64,000 nucleotides of DNA from Chloroflexota bacterium (GTDB lineage Bacteria > Chloroflexota > Dehalococcoidia > DSTF01 > RBG-16-68-14). Shown piece by piece: positions 9,362 to 18,776 of the stretch; the first letter of the stretch is position 1, and each line of letters opens with the position of its first letter. A program made the position numbers and the translations under genes. The notes beneath the pieces were generated by a model. That model had not been told where the DNA came from and did no database searches. It saw nothing but the letters and a program-made list of their open reading frames with translations. The stretch spans positions 124,001-188,000 of the forward strand of contig JAJCYW010000016.1 of the NCBI GenBank assembly GCA_029262675.1. The letters run 5' to 3'.

Positions 9362-9518
9362 TGTGGTCAGACCCTCCTAGCCGAATTAAACTCGAAATCG
9401 CCCCATTCTACTTGCCCGTACTCTGTGAGGGAAGAGATAAACGAAGCATTTAGTTGCCGAATGAAAGAAATTCCGCAGATTTTCCGTAGCTGCGCAGAAT
9501 CAGCGTCCGCCCGGGGCG

Positions 9519-10757
9519 CTAGGCTGGCCCGGAGAGGCGATACACTGTGCCGCTTACGTAGTCCAGGAAGTAGATGGCCCCGTCCGGGGCTGTCTGTAGG
9601 TCGCTCGTGCAACCCAAGGCGATGATCGTGTCCGAAGCGATACCGCCGTCCGCGGCGAACGTAAGCGCGTGGAGTGCGCCGCCCTCGTGGAATTGGCAGA
9701 ACAGCAGGCTACCGGCGTATGCCGGCAGCCCGCCGCCGCTGTATAGCTCGATGCCGGCGGGGCCCAGCGGGCGGTGGTAGAACTGCAGCGGCTGGACGAT
9801 CTCCTCCAGCGGCACCGCTAGGTCCGAGCCTGGCCAGCCGTAATTGCCTCCCGCGAACACTTCGATGATGGCGTCCTGGCCGAGGAAGCCGTTCTCGGTC
9901 GCGAAGATGCGGCCGTCGACCGGGTTGATGGCCACGTCGAACGGGTTCCGCAGACCGTATGCGTAGATGCGCGGATCGACACCGGCGCTGCCGACGAACG
10001 GGTTGTCGGCTGGCGCGCTGCCGTCGGCGTTGATGCGCAGGATCGCGCCGTAAGGGTTCGATAGGTCCTGCGATGCCGGCTCCATCTGGTGGTCGCCGAC
10101 AGTGACGAACAACGTGCCGTCCGGCGCGAACCGCAGGCTCCCGGCGATGTGGCAGCACGCCGGTTGCGCGTCCAAACTGAAGATCTCTGTGAGGTCCACG
10201 CCCATCCCGCCTTCGTCGCGCAGACGCGCCAGCACCGTCCGCTGCTGCGGCGCGGCTGCCGTGTAGTAGACGAACACAGCCCCGCTCTCGCTGAACGCAG
10301 GGTCGACCGCGATGCCGACGAGGCCGAGCTCGACGATACTGTCGCTAGCGTCGGGCGAGAACACATCGATGCTGATGAATGGCTCGGGCTGTAGTGCGCC
10401 ATCTTCGACGACGCGGATCGCGCCACGCTGCTCCGCGATTAGCAGCCGGCCATCCGGCGTAAACGCCAGTGACGTCGGCTGCTCCAGCCCCGTGACGAAG
10501 GTCTCTAGTACGTAGCCAGGCGGCAGCGCCACAAACGTTGGCGACGGGTCGCGCCCGCCGCTGAGGCGGCCTGGGTGGTAGCCCCAGCGCGTCGCGTCCT
10601 CGGGCATGATGGGTGACGTCTCGAGCTTGCCGCCGGCCTCCGTCGCGGTGGCAGGAGGCGGCTGGTTGGGCGCGTCCACGCTGGAACCGCAGGCCGAGAG
10701 CGCAGCGGCCGTCGCGACAAGGAAGATTACTAATGCTGGTGGCACCGGCAGGCGCAT
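9519..10757 (-). CDS. PQQ-type sugar dehydrogenase (GSDH family) lipoprotein
   Basis: The 412-residue protein has a lipoprotein signal ending in the lipobox LSAC (Cys about 22), then a low-complexity linker. A six-bladed beta-propeller of the glucose/sorbosone dehydrogenase family follows, with repeated 'TPDGRLLIAEQRGAIRVVEDG', 'APDGTLFVTVGDHQ' and 'YAYGLRNPFDVAINPVDGRIF' blades. Such proteins oxidise aldose sugars outside the membrane with PQQ, although many relatives have unknown substrates. No PQQ biosynthesis gene is in the window. Its ATG directly abuts the stop codon of the upstream gene (10758-11222), so the two are probably translationally coupled. Confidence 0.85.
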   Translation of the reverse strand: MRLPVPPALVIFLVATAAALSACGSSVDAPNQPPPATATEAGGKLETSPIMPEDATRWGYHPGRLSGGRDPSPTFVALPPGYVLETFVTGLEQPTSLAFTPDGRLLIAEQRGAIRVVEDGALQPEPFISIDVFSPDASDSIVELGLVGIAVDPAFSESGAVFVYYTAAAPQQRTVLARLRDEGGMGVDLTEIFSLDAQPACCHIAGSLRFAPDGTLFVTVGDHQMEPASQDLSNPYGAILRINADGSAPADNPFVGSAGVDPRIYAYGLRNPFDVAINPVDGRIFATENGFLGQDAIIEVFAGGNYGWPGSDLAVPLEEIVQPLQFYHRPLGPAGIELYSGGGLPAYAGSLLFCQFHEGGALHALTFAADGGIASDTIIALGCTSDLQTAPDGAIYFLDYVSGTVYRLSGPA

Positions 10758-11222
10758 CTAGTCGTCTCCCCAAAATCGCCACCAGGGCCGTGTGGTGGGC
10801 GATGCAGCCGGTGCGCTGGTCGCGGCGACGTTATCGATGCGACGCCGTAGCTGGAGCATTTCTCCGGCTAATGACATCGCGTTTTCCGGGTCTTCCGCGA
10901 CCTCCGGGAACAGCTCGCGCAGCACGGCGTCGAATCGAGGCGGAGGCCGCTGGCCACCGGCGACCAGCAGCGGCAGCGACTTTAGCTGGTTGATCGCGCC
11001 GGCCAGCGCCGCCGATAGGCGTTCCTGTTGCGCCGCTGTGACGTCCACGCTGGCGACGGCCATCCGCAACTGCGGCTTCAACTCTTCCTCCACGTGGGTG
11101 AGGCCGTCCTGGCGCGGACCGCCCGACTCCGCGTCCAGCTCCGAGCCCGGGCGTTCCAGGTGGAGCTGCAGGGCCAGGTACACGAGCTTCGCGTCGGTGT
11201 GGGGCAACTGGATCGTCGTCAT
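10758..11222 (-). CDS. Hypothetical helical protein
   Basis: This 154-residue protein starts MTTIQLPHTDAKLVYLALQLHLERPG. I chose the ATG at 11222 because the 22 residues before it depend on a TTG start and look like an upstream shadow. It is mostly charged helices (about 45-130), without a signal peptide or membrane segment, and ends in a Trp-rich tail, RPWWRFWGDD. I do not recognise a family. Its stop codon touches the start of the sugar dehydrogenase gene. Coupling suggests co-expression, but the context gives no function. Confidence 0.6.
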   Translation of the reverse strand: MTTIQLPHTDAKLVYLALQLHLERPGSELDAESGGPRQDGLTHVEEELKPQLRMAVASVDVTAAQQERLSAALAGAINQLKSLPLLVAGGQRPPPRFDAVLRELFPEVAEDPENAMSLAGEMLQLRRRIDNVAATSAPAASPTTRPWWRFWGDD

Positions 11223-11337
11223 GGGGAAATCGCTGCCAGCGTAGCAGAGAGAGAGCGCCGGAACCAAAGCTGCAACACCAGACGCCAAGCAGCCGCCCGT
11301 CGCTGGGCGGCCGCCGAAATCGAATGTGCGTTGCTGG

Positions 11338-11433
11338 CTACTTGTGCCGTCGCTGCCAGCGCGTCTTCTTGAGCATCTTGCGGTGCTTATGCTTGCTCAT
11401 CTTCTTGCGCCGCTTCTTGATAACGTTTCCCAT
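11338..11433 (-). CDS. Mini ribosomal protein of the bS22 / AURKAIP1-COX24 family
   Basis: This 31-residue, extremely basic peptide starts MGNVIKKRRKKMSKHKHRKM and ends in WQRRHK, with 19 Lys, Arg or His residues. It matches the pattern of the actinobacterial small-subunit protein bS22 ([20 protein letters not shown]), related to the AURKAIP1/COX24 motif of mitochondrial ribosomal protein mS38. In mycobacterial ribosomes bS22 lies near the decoding region. The ATG is preceded by a GTAGGGA ribosome-binding site. The gene is monocistronic, about 100 bp from either neighbour. The assignment rests on motif recall, but length and pattern agree closely. Confidence 0.82.
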   Translation of the reverse strand: MGNVIKKRRKKMSKHKHRKMLKKTRWQRRHK

Positions 11434-11557
11434 ACAGTCCCTACGATGCCTTCTACTGAGCGCGCCGTTATGGTCGACTAGGTTAGCCGCCGACTGTGGA
11501 TCATAGCGGTCGCGACGATGTTAGGCAACCGGATAGTCGCCGATCCAGCCGCCGCCA

Positions 11558-12487
11558 CTAGGTGAGCCGCGGTGGGCCCTCCCGTATACGTGCCCGTAGC
11601 CCTTCAATATCGCGCGGCGGCAGGTAGAGCCACGACCAGACCGCCTCCACCCACCACGTCGCGCCCGCGTCTTCGTACGCCGCGATCGCTGCCGTTGCCT
11701 TTGCCTTGTCCGACGCCGACGACCAGCCTTCGAGCACAATGTCGAACGGCGCGCCATCTGGCCGCTGCTCGTCCGCGTAGGCGCGTATCTCCGCCACGTC
11801 CTCCACCGTTATGCCCACGTAGGCGCCGTCCTCCCGCACACGGTCGCCCACTTGCTCCATCTCCGGCTGCTCGGCGCTTTCGCCACGCATGATCACCGGC
11901 ACCACGCCGTCCCAGCGCACCGTGCGGCGCATCGACTTCATTCTTGGCCAGGCCCCGACGACCCAGACCGGTATCCGCGGCTGCTGCACGGGCTTGGGCA
12001 GAAACGTCATCTCCTTTAGGTTGTAGTGCGTGCCCTCATGCGCGAACGGCTCGCCGGTCCAGAGGCCGTCGATGATGGCGAGCGACTCGTCGAGCAGGTC
12101 CGCGCGCGTCTTCCTGTTCAGCTCCTCGCCGACGCCCTGGAAGCCGCCGTCCTCCGGCGTGCCCAGCCCGACGGGCAGGACCATCCGCCCGTTCGAGAGG
12201 TGGTCCAGCGTGACGGTCTCCCGCGCCACCTTCCACGGCCGCCGCCGCGACAGCGGGGCGATCATTGGGCCGAACTTCACGCGGTTCGTCGCAGCGGCGA
12301 TGGCGGCCAGCGCGATCCACGGGTCGGCGTGCGGCGGTACTTCGTCCGAGCCCCACGAATCCATCGCCAGCGAATCGAAGAGGAAGACGCCGTCCCAGCC
12401 GGCATCTTCCGCCTCACGGGCGATCTCGGCCAGCAGCTTGGGGTCGCTGCACTCGCGCATGTTCGGCAGGTCGATTCCGTACTTCAT
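11558..12487 (-). CDS. LLM-class flavin/F420-dependent oxidoreductase
   Basis: This 309-residue protein has the bacterial-luciferase TIM-barrel fold. It opens with the MKYGIDLPNMRE strand, followed by IAREAEDAGWDGVFLFDSL, then PWIALAAIAAATNRVKFGP and the RPWKVARETVTLDHLSNGRMVLPVGLGT signature near residues 85-110. Relatives use reduced FMN or F420 for monooxygenation or dehydrogenation of small organics. The cofactor and substrate cannot be decided here. LLM enzymes are highly expanded in several Chloroflexota lineages, which fits the host assignment. AGGAGA lies five bases before the ATG. The gene is single, flanked upstream by a palindromic repeat. Confidence 0.85.
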   Translation of the reverse strand: MKYGIDLPNMRECSDPKLLAEIAREAEDAGWDGVFLFDSLAMDSWGSDEVPPHADPWIALAAIAAATNRVKFGPMIAPLSRRRPWKVARETVTLDHLSNGRMVLPVGLGTPEDGGFQGVGEELNRKTRADLLDESLAIIDGLWTGEPFAHEGTHYNLKEMTFLPKPVQQPRIPVWVVGAWPRMKSMRRTVRWDGVVPVIMRGESAEQPEMEQVGDRVREDGAYVGITVEDVAEIRAYADEQRPDGAPFDIVLEGWSSASDKAKATAAIAAYEDAGATWWVEAVWSWLYLPPRDIEGLRARIREGPPRLT

Positions 12488-12510
12488 AGTAATCTCCTGT
12501 TAGGTCGTCC

Positions 12511-12568
12511 GTAGGTCGGGGTCTTTTGACCCCGACAGTGGCGCGAGGGTCTGAAGACCCTCGCCTAC
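12511..12568. repeat. Double-hairpin palindromic repeat element
   Basis: Two perfect hairpins sit side by side: arms GTCGGGGTC around TTTT (12515-12536) and arms CGAGGGTC around TGAA (12544-12563). A GTAGG/CCTAC pair (12511-12515 and 12564-12568) encloses both, so the whole could fold like a three-way junction. It lies upstream of the luciferase-like gene and downstream of the HAD gene, both on the minus strand. It looks like a REP-type mobile palindrome, but only one copy is in the window. Confidence 0.6.
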
Positions 12569-12607
12569 AGGCGCCATCCAATCGGACCCACTCAGCATGC
12601 CAGCTGC

Positions 12608-13330
12608 CTAGAGCAGCTCGCTGATGGCGCGGACGATGCGGTGGGGCCGCACGCGAGCGGCCTGCCCCAGGCCGCCGTCCGCCGGCAGGCCCTCGCCCGC
12701 ATCGTCGACCCAGACGCTGTGCAACCCGAGCGCGATGGCGGGCGCAATGTCGGACTCGAGGCTGTCGCCGACCATCCACGTTGCCGCCGGGTCGGCGGAG
12801 AGCGCCACCAGCGCGTGGCGGAACACGCGCTCGTCCGGCTTTCCGACGCCGAACTCGCCTTCGATCACGATGCAGTCGAAGAACCGCTCTAGGTCGTGGC
12901 GCACCACGCTGCGCCGTTGGTTCGCCGCCTCGCCGTTCGTCAGCAGTGCCATGCGGACGCCGCGCGATTGTAACGAAGCGAGCGTCTCGATTGCGCCGGG
13001 GTACGGCGCCAGCAGCGACATCCGCTCCTGTCGGTAGCCATCGGCAATGCTGTGTGCGACATCGAAATCCGTGAGGCCGCTATCCGCGAAGGCGCGGCGG
13101 ACGATCTCGCGGCTCGTCTCGTTCAGGTCCATGCGACCGCGCTTCCCGCGCTCTGCGTCGCTCCAGAACCAGTCTCGGCGACTGCGGATCGCTTCGTACA
13201 TTGCGGCGGGGTCGTACGTGCCGTCGCAGTGCTTCTCGCACATCGCCCGCCACGTCTCCTCCATCCCGGACCGCCAGTCGAGGATCGTTCCGTCCATGTC
13301 GAAGAAGATGGCAGATGTGTGTTCGCTCAT
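12608..13330 (-). CDS. HAD superfamily hydrolase (phosphatase-like)
   Basis: The 240-residue protein carries all four HAD motifs: the nucleophile motif FFDMDGTILD (Asp about 10 and 12), motif II MALLTNGE (about 120), the Lys of GVGKPDERVF (about 155), and the acidic motif WMVGDSLESDIAPA (about 180). An alpha-helical cap lies between motifs I and II. This is the IA subclass, phosphatase or dehalogenase-like, acting on small phosphorylated metabolites. A two-step 'ESDIAPAIALGLHSVWVD' ending is typical of phosphoglycolate- or pyrimidine-phosphatase relatives. Its ATG overlaps the stop of the DinB-like gene by four bases (ATGA), so the pair is coupled. Confidence 0.85.
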   Translation of the reverse strand: MSEHTSAIFFDMDGTILDWRSGMEETWRAMCEKHCDGTYDPAAMYEAIRSRRDWFWSDAERGKRGRMDLNETSREIVRRAFADSGLTDFDVAHSIADGYRQERMSLLAPYPGAIETLASLQSRGVRMALLTNGEAANQRRSVVRHDLERFFDCIVIEGEFGVGKPDERVFRHALVALSADPAATWMVGDSLESDIAPAIALGLHSVWVDDAGEGLPADGGLGQAARVRPHRIVRAISELL

Positions 13331-13818
13331 TGCTCCGCGAGCGCGTCACGGATCCACTCCGCGTGCTCCGCGTAGTGTCCGTGGCTGTTGCCGCTCAGTA
13401 TCTCACCGACGAGTGGGAGGTCATTGTCGCCTGCCAGGCGCTCGTCGAGCCGTCCCTCAGGCAGCGCGGCGATGAAGTCGCGCATCTCTGTGTGAGTCCG
13501 CTCCGCCTCGGCCTCGACGTCGGCCAGCGCGCGGTTGCGGTTATCCGCGTAGACCTTCGCGTTGATTGCGTCTGCCTGGTCGCCTCCTTCCGGGCCGTCC
13601 GTACCCGATTCGCCAGGCGGCCCGCCGGGATAGCCGTCATTTCGCACGACGCCCATGGCGATCTTCTCCCACGTGGCAATGTGCACCAGCACGTCCTTCA
13701 CGGACCAACCGTCCTCGAACATCGGCTCCGTGCGCCGCCCTTCTGCGATGCCCGCTACGACGGCATCGAAGTCGGCCCGCGCCTGCCGTATTTCAGCCAG
13801 CAGTTCTTCGTTCGTCAC
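13327..13818 (-). CDS. DinB / ClbS-like four-helix bundle protein
   Basis: This 163-residue protein from a GTG start begins MTNEELLAEIRQARADFDAVV. It contains the GWSVKDVLVHIATWEK segment typical of DinB-like and ClbS/DfsB proteins, in which a His of the second helix helps bind metal. A later NSHGHYAEHAEWI supplies two more His residues, giving the three-His set. A Gly/Asp-rich loop (about 65-80) separates the helices. Relatives act as thiol-dependent transferases, hydrolases or protective proteins. The substrate is unknown. It lies between uvrA (6 bp upstream) and the HAD gene (4-bp overlap), so all three could be on one transcript. Confidence 0.75.
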   Translation of the reverse strand: MTNEELLAEIRQARADFDAVVAGIAEGRRTEPMFEDGWSVKDVLVHIATWEKIAMGVVRNDGYPGGPPGESGTDGPEGGDQADAINAKVYADNRNRALADVEAEAERTHTEMRDFIAALPEGRLDERLAGDNDLPLVGEILSGNSHGHYAEHAEWIRDALAEQ

Positions 13819-13824
13819 GCTGCG

Positions 13825-16812
13825 CTACTTCGCCGAGCGGGCCTTGGTCTTCTTGCGCGGGATCTTCGCGGCCGTGGCGCCGCCGCTGCGTCCGGCGAGT
13901 ACACGCCCGTTGCGGCGTCCGCGCGCGGCCGTGCCCGCCTCCAGCGTTCGCCGCAGGTAGCCGGCAGTGGCGCTGCGCCTGCTCTTCGCCACTTCCTCCG
14001 GCGTCCCTTCCGCGACGATATCGCCGCCGCGGCCGCCGCCCTGCGGGCCGAGGTCGATGATGTGGTCGACGTTCTTGATCACGTCCATGTGGTGCTCGAT
14101 GATGACGACCGTGTTGCCGCCGTCCGCCAGCCGCTGCAGCACGCGCAGCAACGCGGAGGTGTCTTCGAACGCCAGGCCCGTTGTCGGCTCGTCCAGGATG
14201 TAGAGCGTCCGGCCCGTGGAGCGGCGCGAGAGCTCCGTGGAGAGCTTGACGCGCTGCGCCTCGCCGCCGGAGAGCGTCGTCGCCGGCTGGCCGAGCCGCA
14301 TGTAACCGAGTCCGACTTCGTGTAGCGTCTGCATCTTGTTGCGCACCTTGGGGAAGGCGGAGAAGAAGTCTAGTGCTTCTTCTACCGTCATGTTCAGCAC
14401 GTCGGAGATGTTCTTGCCGCGGAAGAGGATCTCCAGCGCCTCGCGGTTGTACCGCTCGCCCTTGCACGCCTCGCACGGCACCGTCACGTCCGGCAGGAAG
14501 TGCATCTCGATCTCGATGTAGCCGTCGCCGGAGCAGGCCTCGCAGCGGCCGCCCTTCACATTGAACGAAAAGCGGCCCGGCTTGTAGCCGCGCACGCGTG
14601 ACTCTGGCACCGACGCGAACAGCTCGCGGATGGGCGTAAACATGCCGGTGTACGTCGCCGGGTTGGACCGCGGCGTGCGCCCGATAGCAGACTGATCGAT
14701 GTTCACCACCTTGTCGATCAGCTCCAACCCGTCGATCCCATCGCAGTCGCCGGGCCGTTCACGGCTGTTGTAGAGCAGTTGTGAGGCCTTCTTGTAGAGG
14801 ATCTCCGAGACGAGCGAACTCTTGCCGGAGCCGGACACGCCCGTCACGCCGACGAATTTGCCTAATGGGATCCGCACATCGATATTCTTGAGGTTGTTCG
14901 CGCGCGCGCCCCGGATCGTGAGCGCGCGGCCGTTGCCCAGCCGCCGCGACTCCGGCAGCGGGATCTGCTTGCGGCCGCTCAGGTACTGGCCCGTCAGCGA
15001 GTCCTTGCTCTTCAGCATCTTCGCCAGCGTGCCCGCGAAGACGACGTGGCCGCCGTGCTCGCCCGCGCCGGGGCCCATATCGACGAGCCAGTCCGCCGCT
15101 CGCATCATCGCCTCGTCGTGCTCGACGATCAGTACGCTGTTGCCCAGGTCACGCAGGCGCTGCAGCGTGCGGATCAGCCGGTCGTCGTCGGCGGGATGGA
15201 GCCCGATCGTCGGCTCGTCGCAGACGTAGAGCACGCCCATCAGGCCGGAGCCGATCTGCGTCGCCAGGCGGATGCGCTGCGCCTCCCCACCGGAGAGCGT
15301 GCCAGTCGCGCGGTCCAGCGTCAGGTAGTCGAGGCCGACCTCAACGAGGAAGTCGAGGCGCGCCCGGATCTCCTTCAGGATCTGCCCGGCGATCGTCTGT
15401 TCCCGCTCGCCCAGCGGCGTCTTCGGGCCGGCCAGGCGCGCGGCCCAGCGCTGCGAGTCCACGATGCTCATCCGCGTGACGTCGATGACGTGGCGGCCGT
15501 CGATAGTTACGGCCAGCGTCTCCGGCTTCAGCCGCGTGCCGTCGCAGGCAGGGCAGGGGTTGCTCGCCATGAACTTCTCGATCTCGCTGCGGATGTAGTC
15601 GGAGTCGGTTTCCTTGTAGCGGCGCTGTAGGTTCGGCACTGCCCCTTCAAACGTGGTGTCCCACTGGTTGGTGTGGCCGCCCGCGCTGGTGTACGTCAGC
15701 GTCACCGGGGACGAATCCCCATGTAGGACCACGTCCAGGTGCTTCTTGGACAGCTTCGCGACCGGTTCGGTCAGCGAGAAGCCGTACTTCTCCGCCAACG
15801 CCTCCAGGATGCGCATATACCAGGTGCTAACGGAGGAGCTGCGACGCCACGGCTGGACGGCGCCGTCCATCAGGCTCAGCGACCTGTTGGGCATCACCAT
15901 CTCCGGGTCGACCACTTTTCGCATGCCCAGGCCGGTGCACTCCGGGCAAGCGCCGTGGGGGCTGTTGAAGCTAAAGTTTCGCGGCGCGATCTCGCCGAGG
16001 CTGATGTTGCAGTCGACGCAGGCGAACTCCTCCGAATACAGGTGGTCTTCCCACACCGGCGCCTTGGCAGTGCTCTCCACGGATACCACGGCCACGCCGC
16101 CACCCAGCTTCAGCGCCAGTTCCACCGAGTCCGCCAGCCGCGCCGCGCTCGCCGCCGAGCCGTCGCCGCCCGGTTCTTCGGTCACCAGCCGGTCGATAAC
16201 GATCTCGATGGTATGGCGCTTGTTCTTCTCCAGGTCGAACTCTTCCGAGAGGTCGCGCACTTCGCCGTCGACTCGCACGCGGACGAAGCCCGACTTGCGC
16301 GCGTCGTCGAAGACCTGCGTGCTCTCGCCCTTGCGGTCCTTGATCACCGGCGCCAGGATCATCAGCCGCCGTCCCGCCGGCAACGCCAGGATCGCGTCGA
16401 CGATCTGCTGCACTGTTTGCCGTTCGATCACCTTGCCGCACTGCGGGCAGTGAGGCGTCCCGGCGCGCGCGAAGAGCAGCCGCAGATAGTCGTAGATCTC
16501 GGTCTGCGTGCCGACGGTCGAGCGCGGGTTGCGGCTGGCGCCCTTCTGGTCGATGGCGATCGCCGGGGAGAGGCCCTCAATGTAGTCGACGTCGGGCTTC
16601 TCCATCTGGCCGAGGAACTGCCGCGCGTAGGCCGACAGCGACTCTACGTAGCGGCGCTGGCCCTCCGCGTAGATCGTGTCGAACGCGAGCGAACTCTTGC
16701 CGGAGCCGGAGAGCCCCGTGAGCACGACGAGCTTGTCGCGCGGGATCTCCAGATCGACGTTCTTCAGGTTGTGTTCGCGGGCGCCTTTAACGATGATGGC
16801 GTCTAACGGCAC
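13825..16812 (-). CDS. uvrA: Excinuclease ABC subunit A
   Basis: UvrA is the damage sensor of nucleotide excision repair, a DNA-binding ABC ATPase dimer that loads UvrB. The 995-residue length is slightly above the usual 940-960. It has both Walker A loops ([13 protein letters not shown] near 33 and [13 protein letters not shown] in the second half), two LSGGEAQR signatures, and zinc-finger cysteines at CVDC...CPEC and CEAC...CEAC. The C-terminal 45 residues are a basic Arg/Lys/Gly-rich tail (from about 950), which explains the added length. I used the GTG at 16812, giving [18 protein letters not shown], preceded by GGAGG. No uvrB or uvrC is nearby. Confidence 0.97.
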   Translation of the reverse strand: MPLDAIIVKGAREHNLKNVDLEIPRDKLVVLTGLSGSGKSSLAFDTIYAEGQRRYVESLSAYARQFLGQMEKPDVDYIEGLSPAIAIDQKGASRNPRSTVGTQTEIYDYLRLLFARAGTPHCPQCGKVIERQTVQQIVDAILALPAGRRLMILAPVIKDRKGESTQVFDDARKSGFVRVRVDGEVRDLSEEFDLEKNKRHTIEIVIDRLVTEEPGGDGSAASAARLADSVELALKLGGGVAVVSVESTAKAPVWEDHLYSEEFACVDCNISLGEIAPRNFSFNSPHGACPECTGLGMRKVVDPEMVMPNRSLSLMDGAVQPWRRSSSVSTWYMRILEALAEKYGFSLTEPVAKLSKKHLDVVLHGDSSPVTLTYTSAGGHTNQWDTTFEGAVPNLQRRYKETDSDYIRSEIEKFMASNPCPACDGTRLKPETLAVTIDGRHVIDVTRMSIVDSQRWAARLAGPKTPLGEREQTIAGQILKEIRARLDFLVEVGLDYLTLDRATGTLSGGEAQRIRLATQIGSGLMGVLYVCDEPTIGLHPADDDRLIRTLQRLRDLGNSVLIVEHDEAMMRAADWLVDMGPGAGEHGGHVVFAGTLAKMLKSKDSLTGQYLSGRKQIPLPESRRLGNGRALTIRGARANNLKNIDVRIPLGKFVGVTGVSGSGKSSLVSEILYKKASQLLYNSRERPGDCDGIDGLELIDKVVNIDQSAIGRTPRSNPATYTGMFTPIRELFASVPESRVRGYKPGRFSFNVKGGRCEACSGDGYIEIEMHFLPDVTVPCEACKGERYNREALEILFRGKNISDVLNMTVEEALDFFSAFPKVRNKMQTLHEVGLGYMRLGQPATTLSGGEAQRVKLSTELSRRSTGRTLYILDEPTTGLAFEDTSALLRVLQRLADGGNTVVIIEHHMDVIKNVDHIIDLGPQGGGRGGDIVAEGTPEEVAKSRRSATAGYLRRTLEAGTAARGRRNGRVLAGRSGGATAAKIPRKKTKARSAK

Positions 16813-16927
16813 GAGCTTGGTTTCCTCCGATGATTTGTAGCTACAGCATAGCTACGGCGTGTGACCACAGCGTGTCAGTAGTGGCAGAAGCCTCAGTGTA
16901 GCATGCAGCCGCTTTGGAACAACAGTG

Positions 16928-17578
16928 CTAAGGCTGGGAGGGAATCGGAGTTGCCAGATTCACATCCGGGTGAACGTAGACGACTTCGCTGTCGCGGCTG
17001 AGTGATCGAGCTGCCTCAGATACCGAACCGCACCAGCTAGCTGCCAACATGATCCCGCCGTCCGCTATCCCAATAACGCTCGAGAATGGGGCATTCGGCT
17101 GGCCCAATGGTGCCAGAATGAGCGCATAATCCATCTCCCATCGAAAGACCGAGCTTGGCCCTACAACTGCGAAGACCTGCCGTGCGGGCTCGATGGCACG
17201 GTTGCGCAACTCACCCTCCACAGCTTCGGGTAAAGTCGGCCCTACTTCGCAGGTCCCAGTGATGATGACGTCAACTGGCGCACCGTCATCCGTACCTTCC
17301 GGACAACGAGGAGGCCTGTACAACGACGCCGGATCGACTTCTGGATTCAGGCTGCACTGTTCCTGCAGGTATGTCACCCGCTCTAGCAGCGCAGGAAGAT
17401 CGCGCTGCTCTAGAGCGAACGCGATTTCGTCGACCTCGACGATGCCGCTCGGATCGGTGAGAGCCGGTGTCCTTGTTGCTGCTGTGTCCCCATCGCCGCA
17501 CGCCGCTACCAGCAGCTCCGCCAGCGAGACGGCGAACAGTATCGCGATGATTCGTAGCCGCGGACCCGCCGTATCCAT
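16928..17578 (-). CDS. Hypothetical lipoprotein
   Basis: This 216-residue protein has a lipoprotein signal peptide ending LLVAAC (Cys about 27), followed by a Thr/Pro/Asp-rich stretch. The mature part has four further cysteines (in LQEQCSLN, RPPRCPEG, TGTCEVG and ASWCGS), compatible with two disulphides outside the membrane. I do not recognise the fold. It is predicted to be anchored on the outer face of the cytoplasmic membrane. It lies between uvrA and the CcdA-like gene on the same strand, 66 bp from the latter. A link to disulphide chemistry is possible but unproven. Confidence 0.65.
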   Translation of the reverse strand: MDTAGPRLRIIAILFAVSLAELLVAACGDGDTAATRTPALTDPSGIVEVDEIAFALEQRDLPALLERVTYLQEQCSLNPEVDPASLYRPPRCPEGTDDGAPVDVIITGTCEVGPTLPEAVEGELRNRAIEPARQVFAVVGPSSVFRWEMDYALILAPLGQPNAPFSSVIGIADGGIMLAASWCGSVSEAARSLSRDSEVVYVHPDVNLATPIPSQP

Positions 17579-17644
17579 GTACGCATCATACGCTCTCTGA
17601 CCAAGGATTGCACTACCTGGGTTGTGTGGAAGAGAGTGGGGACT

Positions 17645-18517
17645 CTAACTCTGTCCCGTGCCGCTCCCCACGTCGAACTGGTAGGTGCGGTAGAGCCACG
17701 GTATGCGCAACACGCCGATCAGGTTCAGCCCCAGCACGATCAGCAGCACCCCCGCCCCCTTCTGGATGATGTCCATGTTGTCGCGTACGACGTAGCCGAC
17801 TGCCCCAGCCGCCGCGCCCAGCGCCACGAAGAGCATCGAGAATCCGAACACGAACGCCACCGCGTGACGGAACGTGAGCCCTCGAGTGCCGCCTTGGACG
17901 CCGTCCGTCGTGACGGCCTCACCGGAGACACCCGCCAGGTGTAGAACATACGCCGGTACCATCGGCAGCACGCACGGCGAAAGGAACGCGATCACGCCCG
18001 CGGCGAAGGCTATCGAGAAGCCGAACGGGCCGGTGAGGCTGACGCCGCCCAGCCCCTCCTCGGCGCTGGTGACGTTGTCGACGCCTCCGGTGAAGTACTG
18101 GTTGAAGATCGTGAACTCATCCAGGAAGATCAACGCGCCGATGAAGATCACCAGCACTCCGCCGACCACCTCCAGCACGGGCATGATAGGCCGGATCTTG
18201 CGCATCCCGCTCATCACCGTGCCCAGCGCCAGTCCGGCGATCAGGAATGGCACGCCGAGACCAATCGACCAGGCGGTCAGCAGGAACGCACCGTGCAGCA
18301 CAGACCCCCAGGCCCCCGCGCTCGCGCCCGCCGCACCGTTGCCTTCGGCTGCCGCAAGCGTCAGGATCGCGCCCAGGATCGGCCCGATGCAGGGCGTCCA
18401 GCCGACGGCGAACGCTGCGCCGATGCCGAACGACTTCCCATAGCGCAGCGCCGGCGGCAACATGCCACGCCGGCCGCCTTGCGGTCCAGCGATCACTTCC
18501 GGCTGTGTTGTTGCCAT
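17645..18517 (-). CDS. CcdA/DsbD-type thiol transporter with permuted halves
   Basis: CcdA moves reducing equivalents across the membrane for cytochrome c maturation or thioredoxin-like proteins, through two cysteines in paired three-helix halves. Both motifs are here but in the reverse of the usual order. GWTPCIGPILGA (Cys43), normally in helix 4, comes first. FLSPCVLPMVPAY (Cys182), normally in helix 1, comes second. The chain even ends with GVLRIPWLYRTYQF, the segment that normally joins the halves. Joining the C-terminus to the N-terminus restores ordinary CcdA. The 290 residues hold six membrane segments and no stop codon or frameshift. Start is ATG 18517. No ResA/TlpA or cytochrome gene adjoins it. 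Function should be retained if the fold is a true circular permutation. Confidence 0.85.
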   Translation of the reverse strand: MATTQPEVIAGPQGGRRGMLPPALRYGKSFGIGAAFAVGWTPCIGPILGAILTLAAAEGNGAAGASAGAWGSVLHGAFLLTAWSIGLGVPFLIAGLALGTVMSGMRKIRPIMPVLEVVGGVLVIFIGALIFLDEFTIFNQYFTGGVDNVTSAEEGLGGVSLTGPFGFSIAFAAGVIAFLSPCVLPMVPAYVLHLAGVSGEAVTTDGVQGGTRGLTFRHAVAFVFGFSMLFVALGAAAGAVGYVVRDNMDIIQKGAGVLLIVLGLNLIGVLRIPWLYRTYQFDVGSGTGQS

Positions 18518-18735
18518 GTCTGCTTCCGTTCCGTTCGCACTCCTAATGCGCTCTCGCGCGGCGCACGAGCCTGTGCGCGCTCGCGCTCTAGTACTAGACT
18601 CGTCCAGATCGCGCCATCCGTATGTATTCCGCCTTACAAGGGCGCGTGGGCGTCTCGCGGTCGCGTATCTCGCCGATTCAGTATACCCAGGGATGATTAC
18701 AAATGACTTACGGGTGCTTGCTGTGAGACGTACGA

Positions 18736-18754
18736 GTTTCGCGGCTAGCGAAAC
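18736..18754 (-). terminator. Hairpin downstream of the LysM lipoprotein gene
   Basis: A perfect hairpin with GTTTCGC arms around a five-base loop lies 22 bp past the LysM gene stop, in the 259-bp space before the CcdA-like gene. No U-tract follows, so termination is only suggested. The rest of that space shows nothing I can name. Confidence 0.35.
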
Positions 18755-18776
18755 CCGAAGGCCATAGAGCGGAGCT

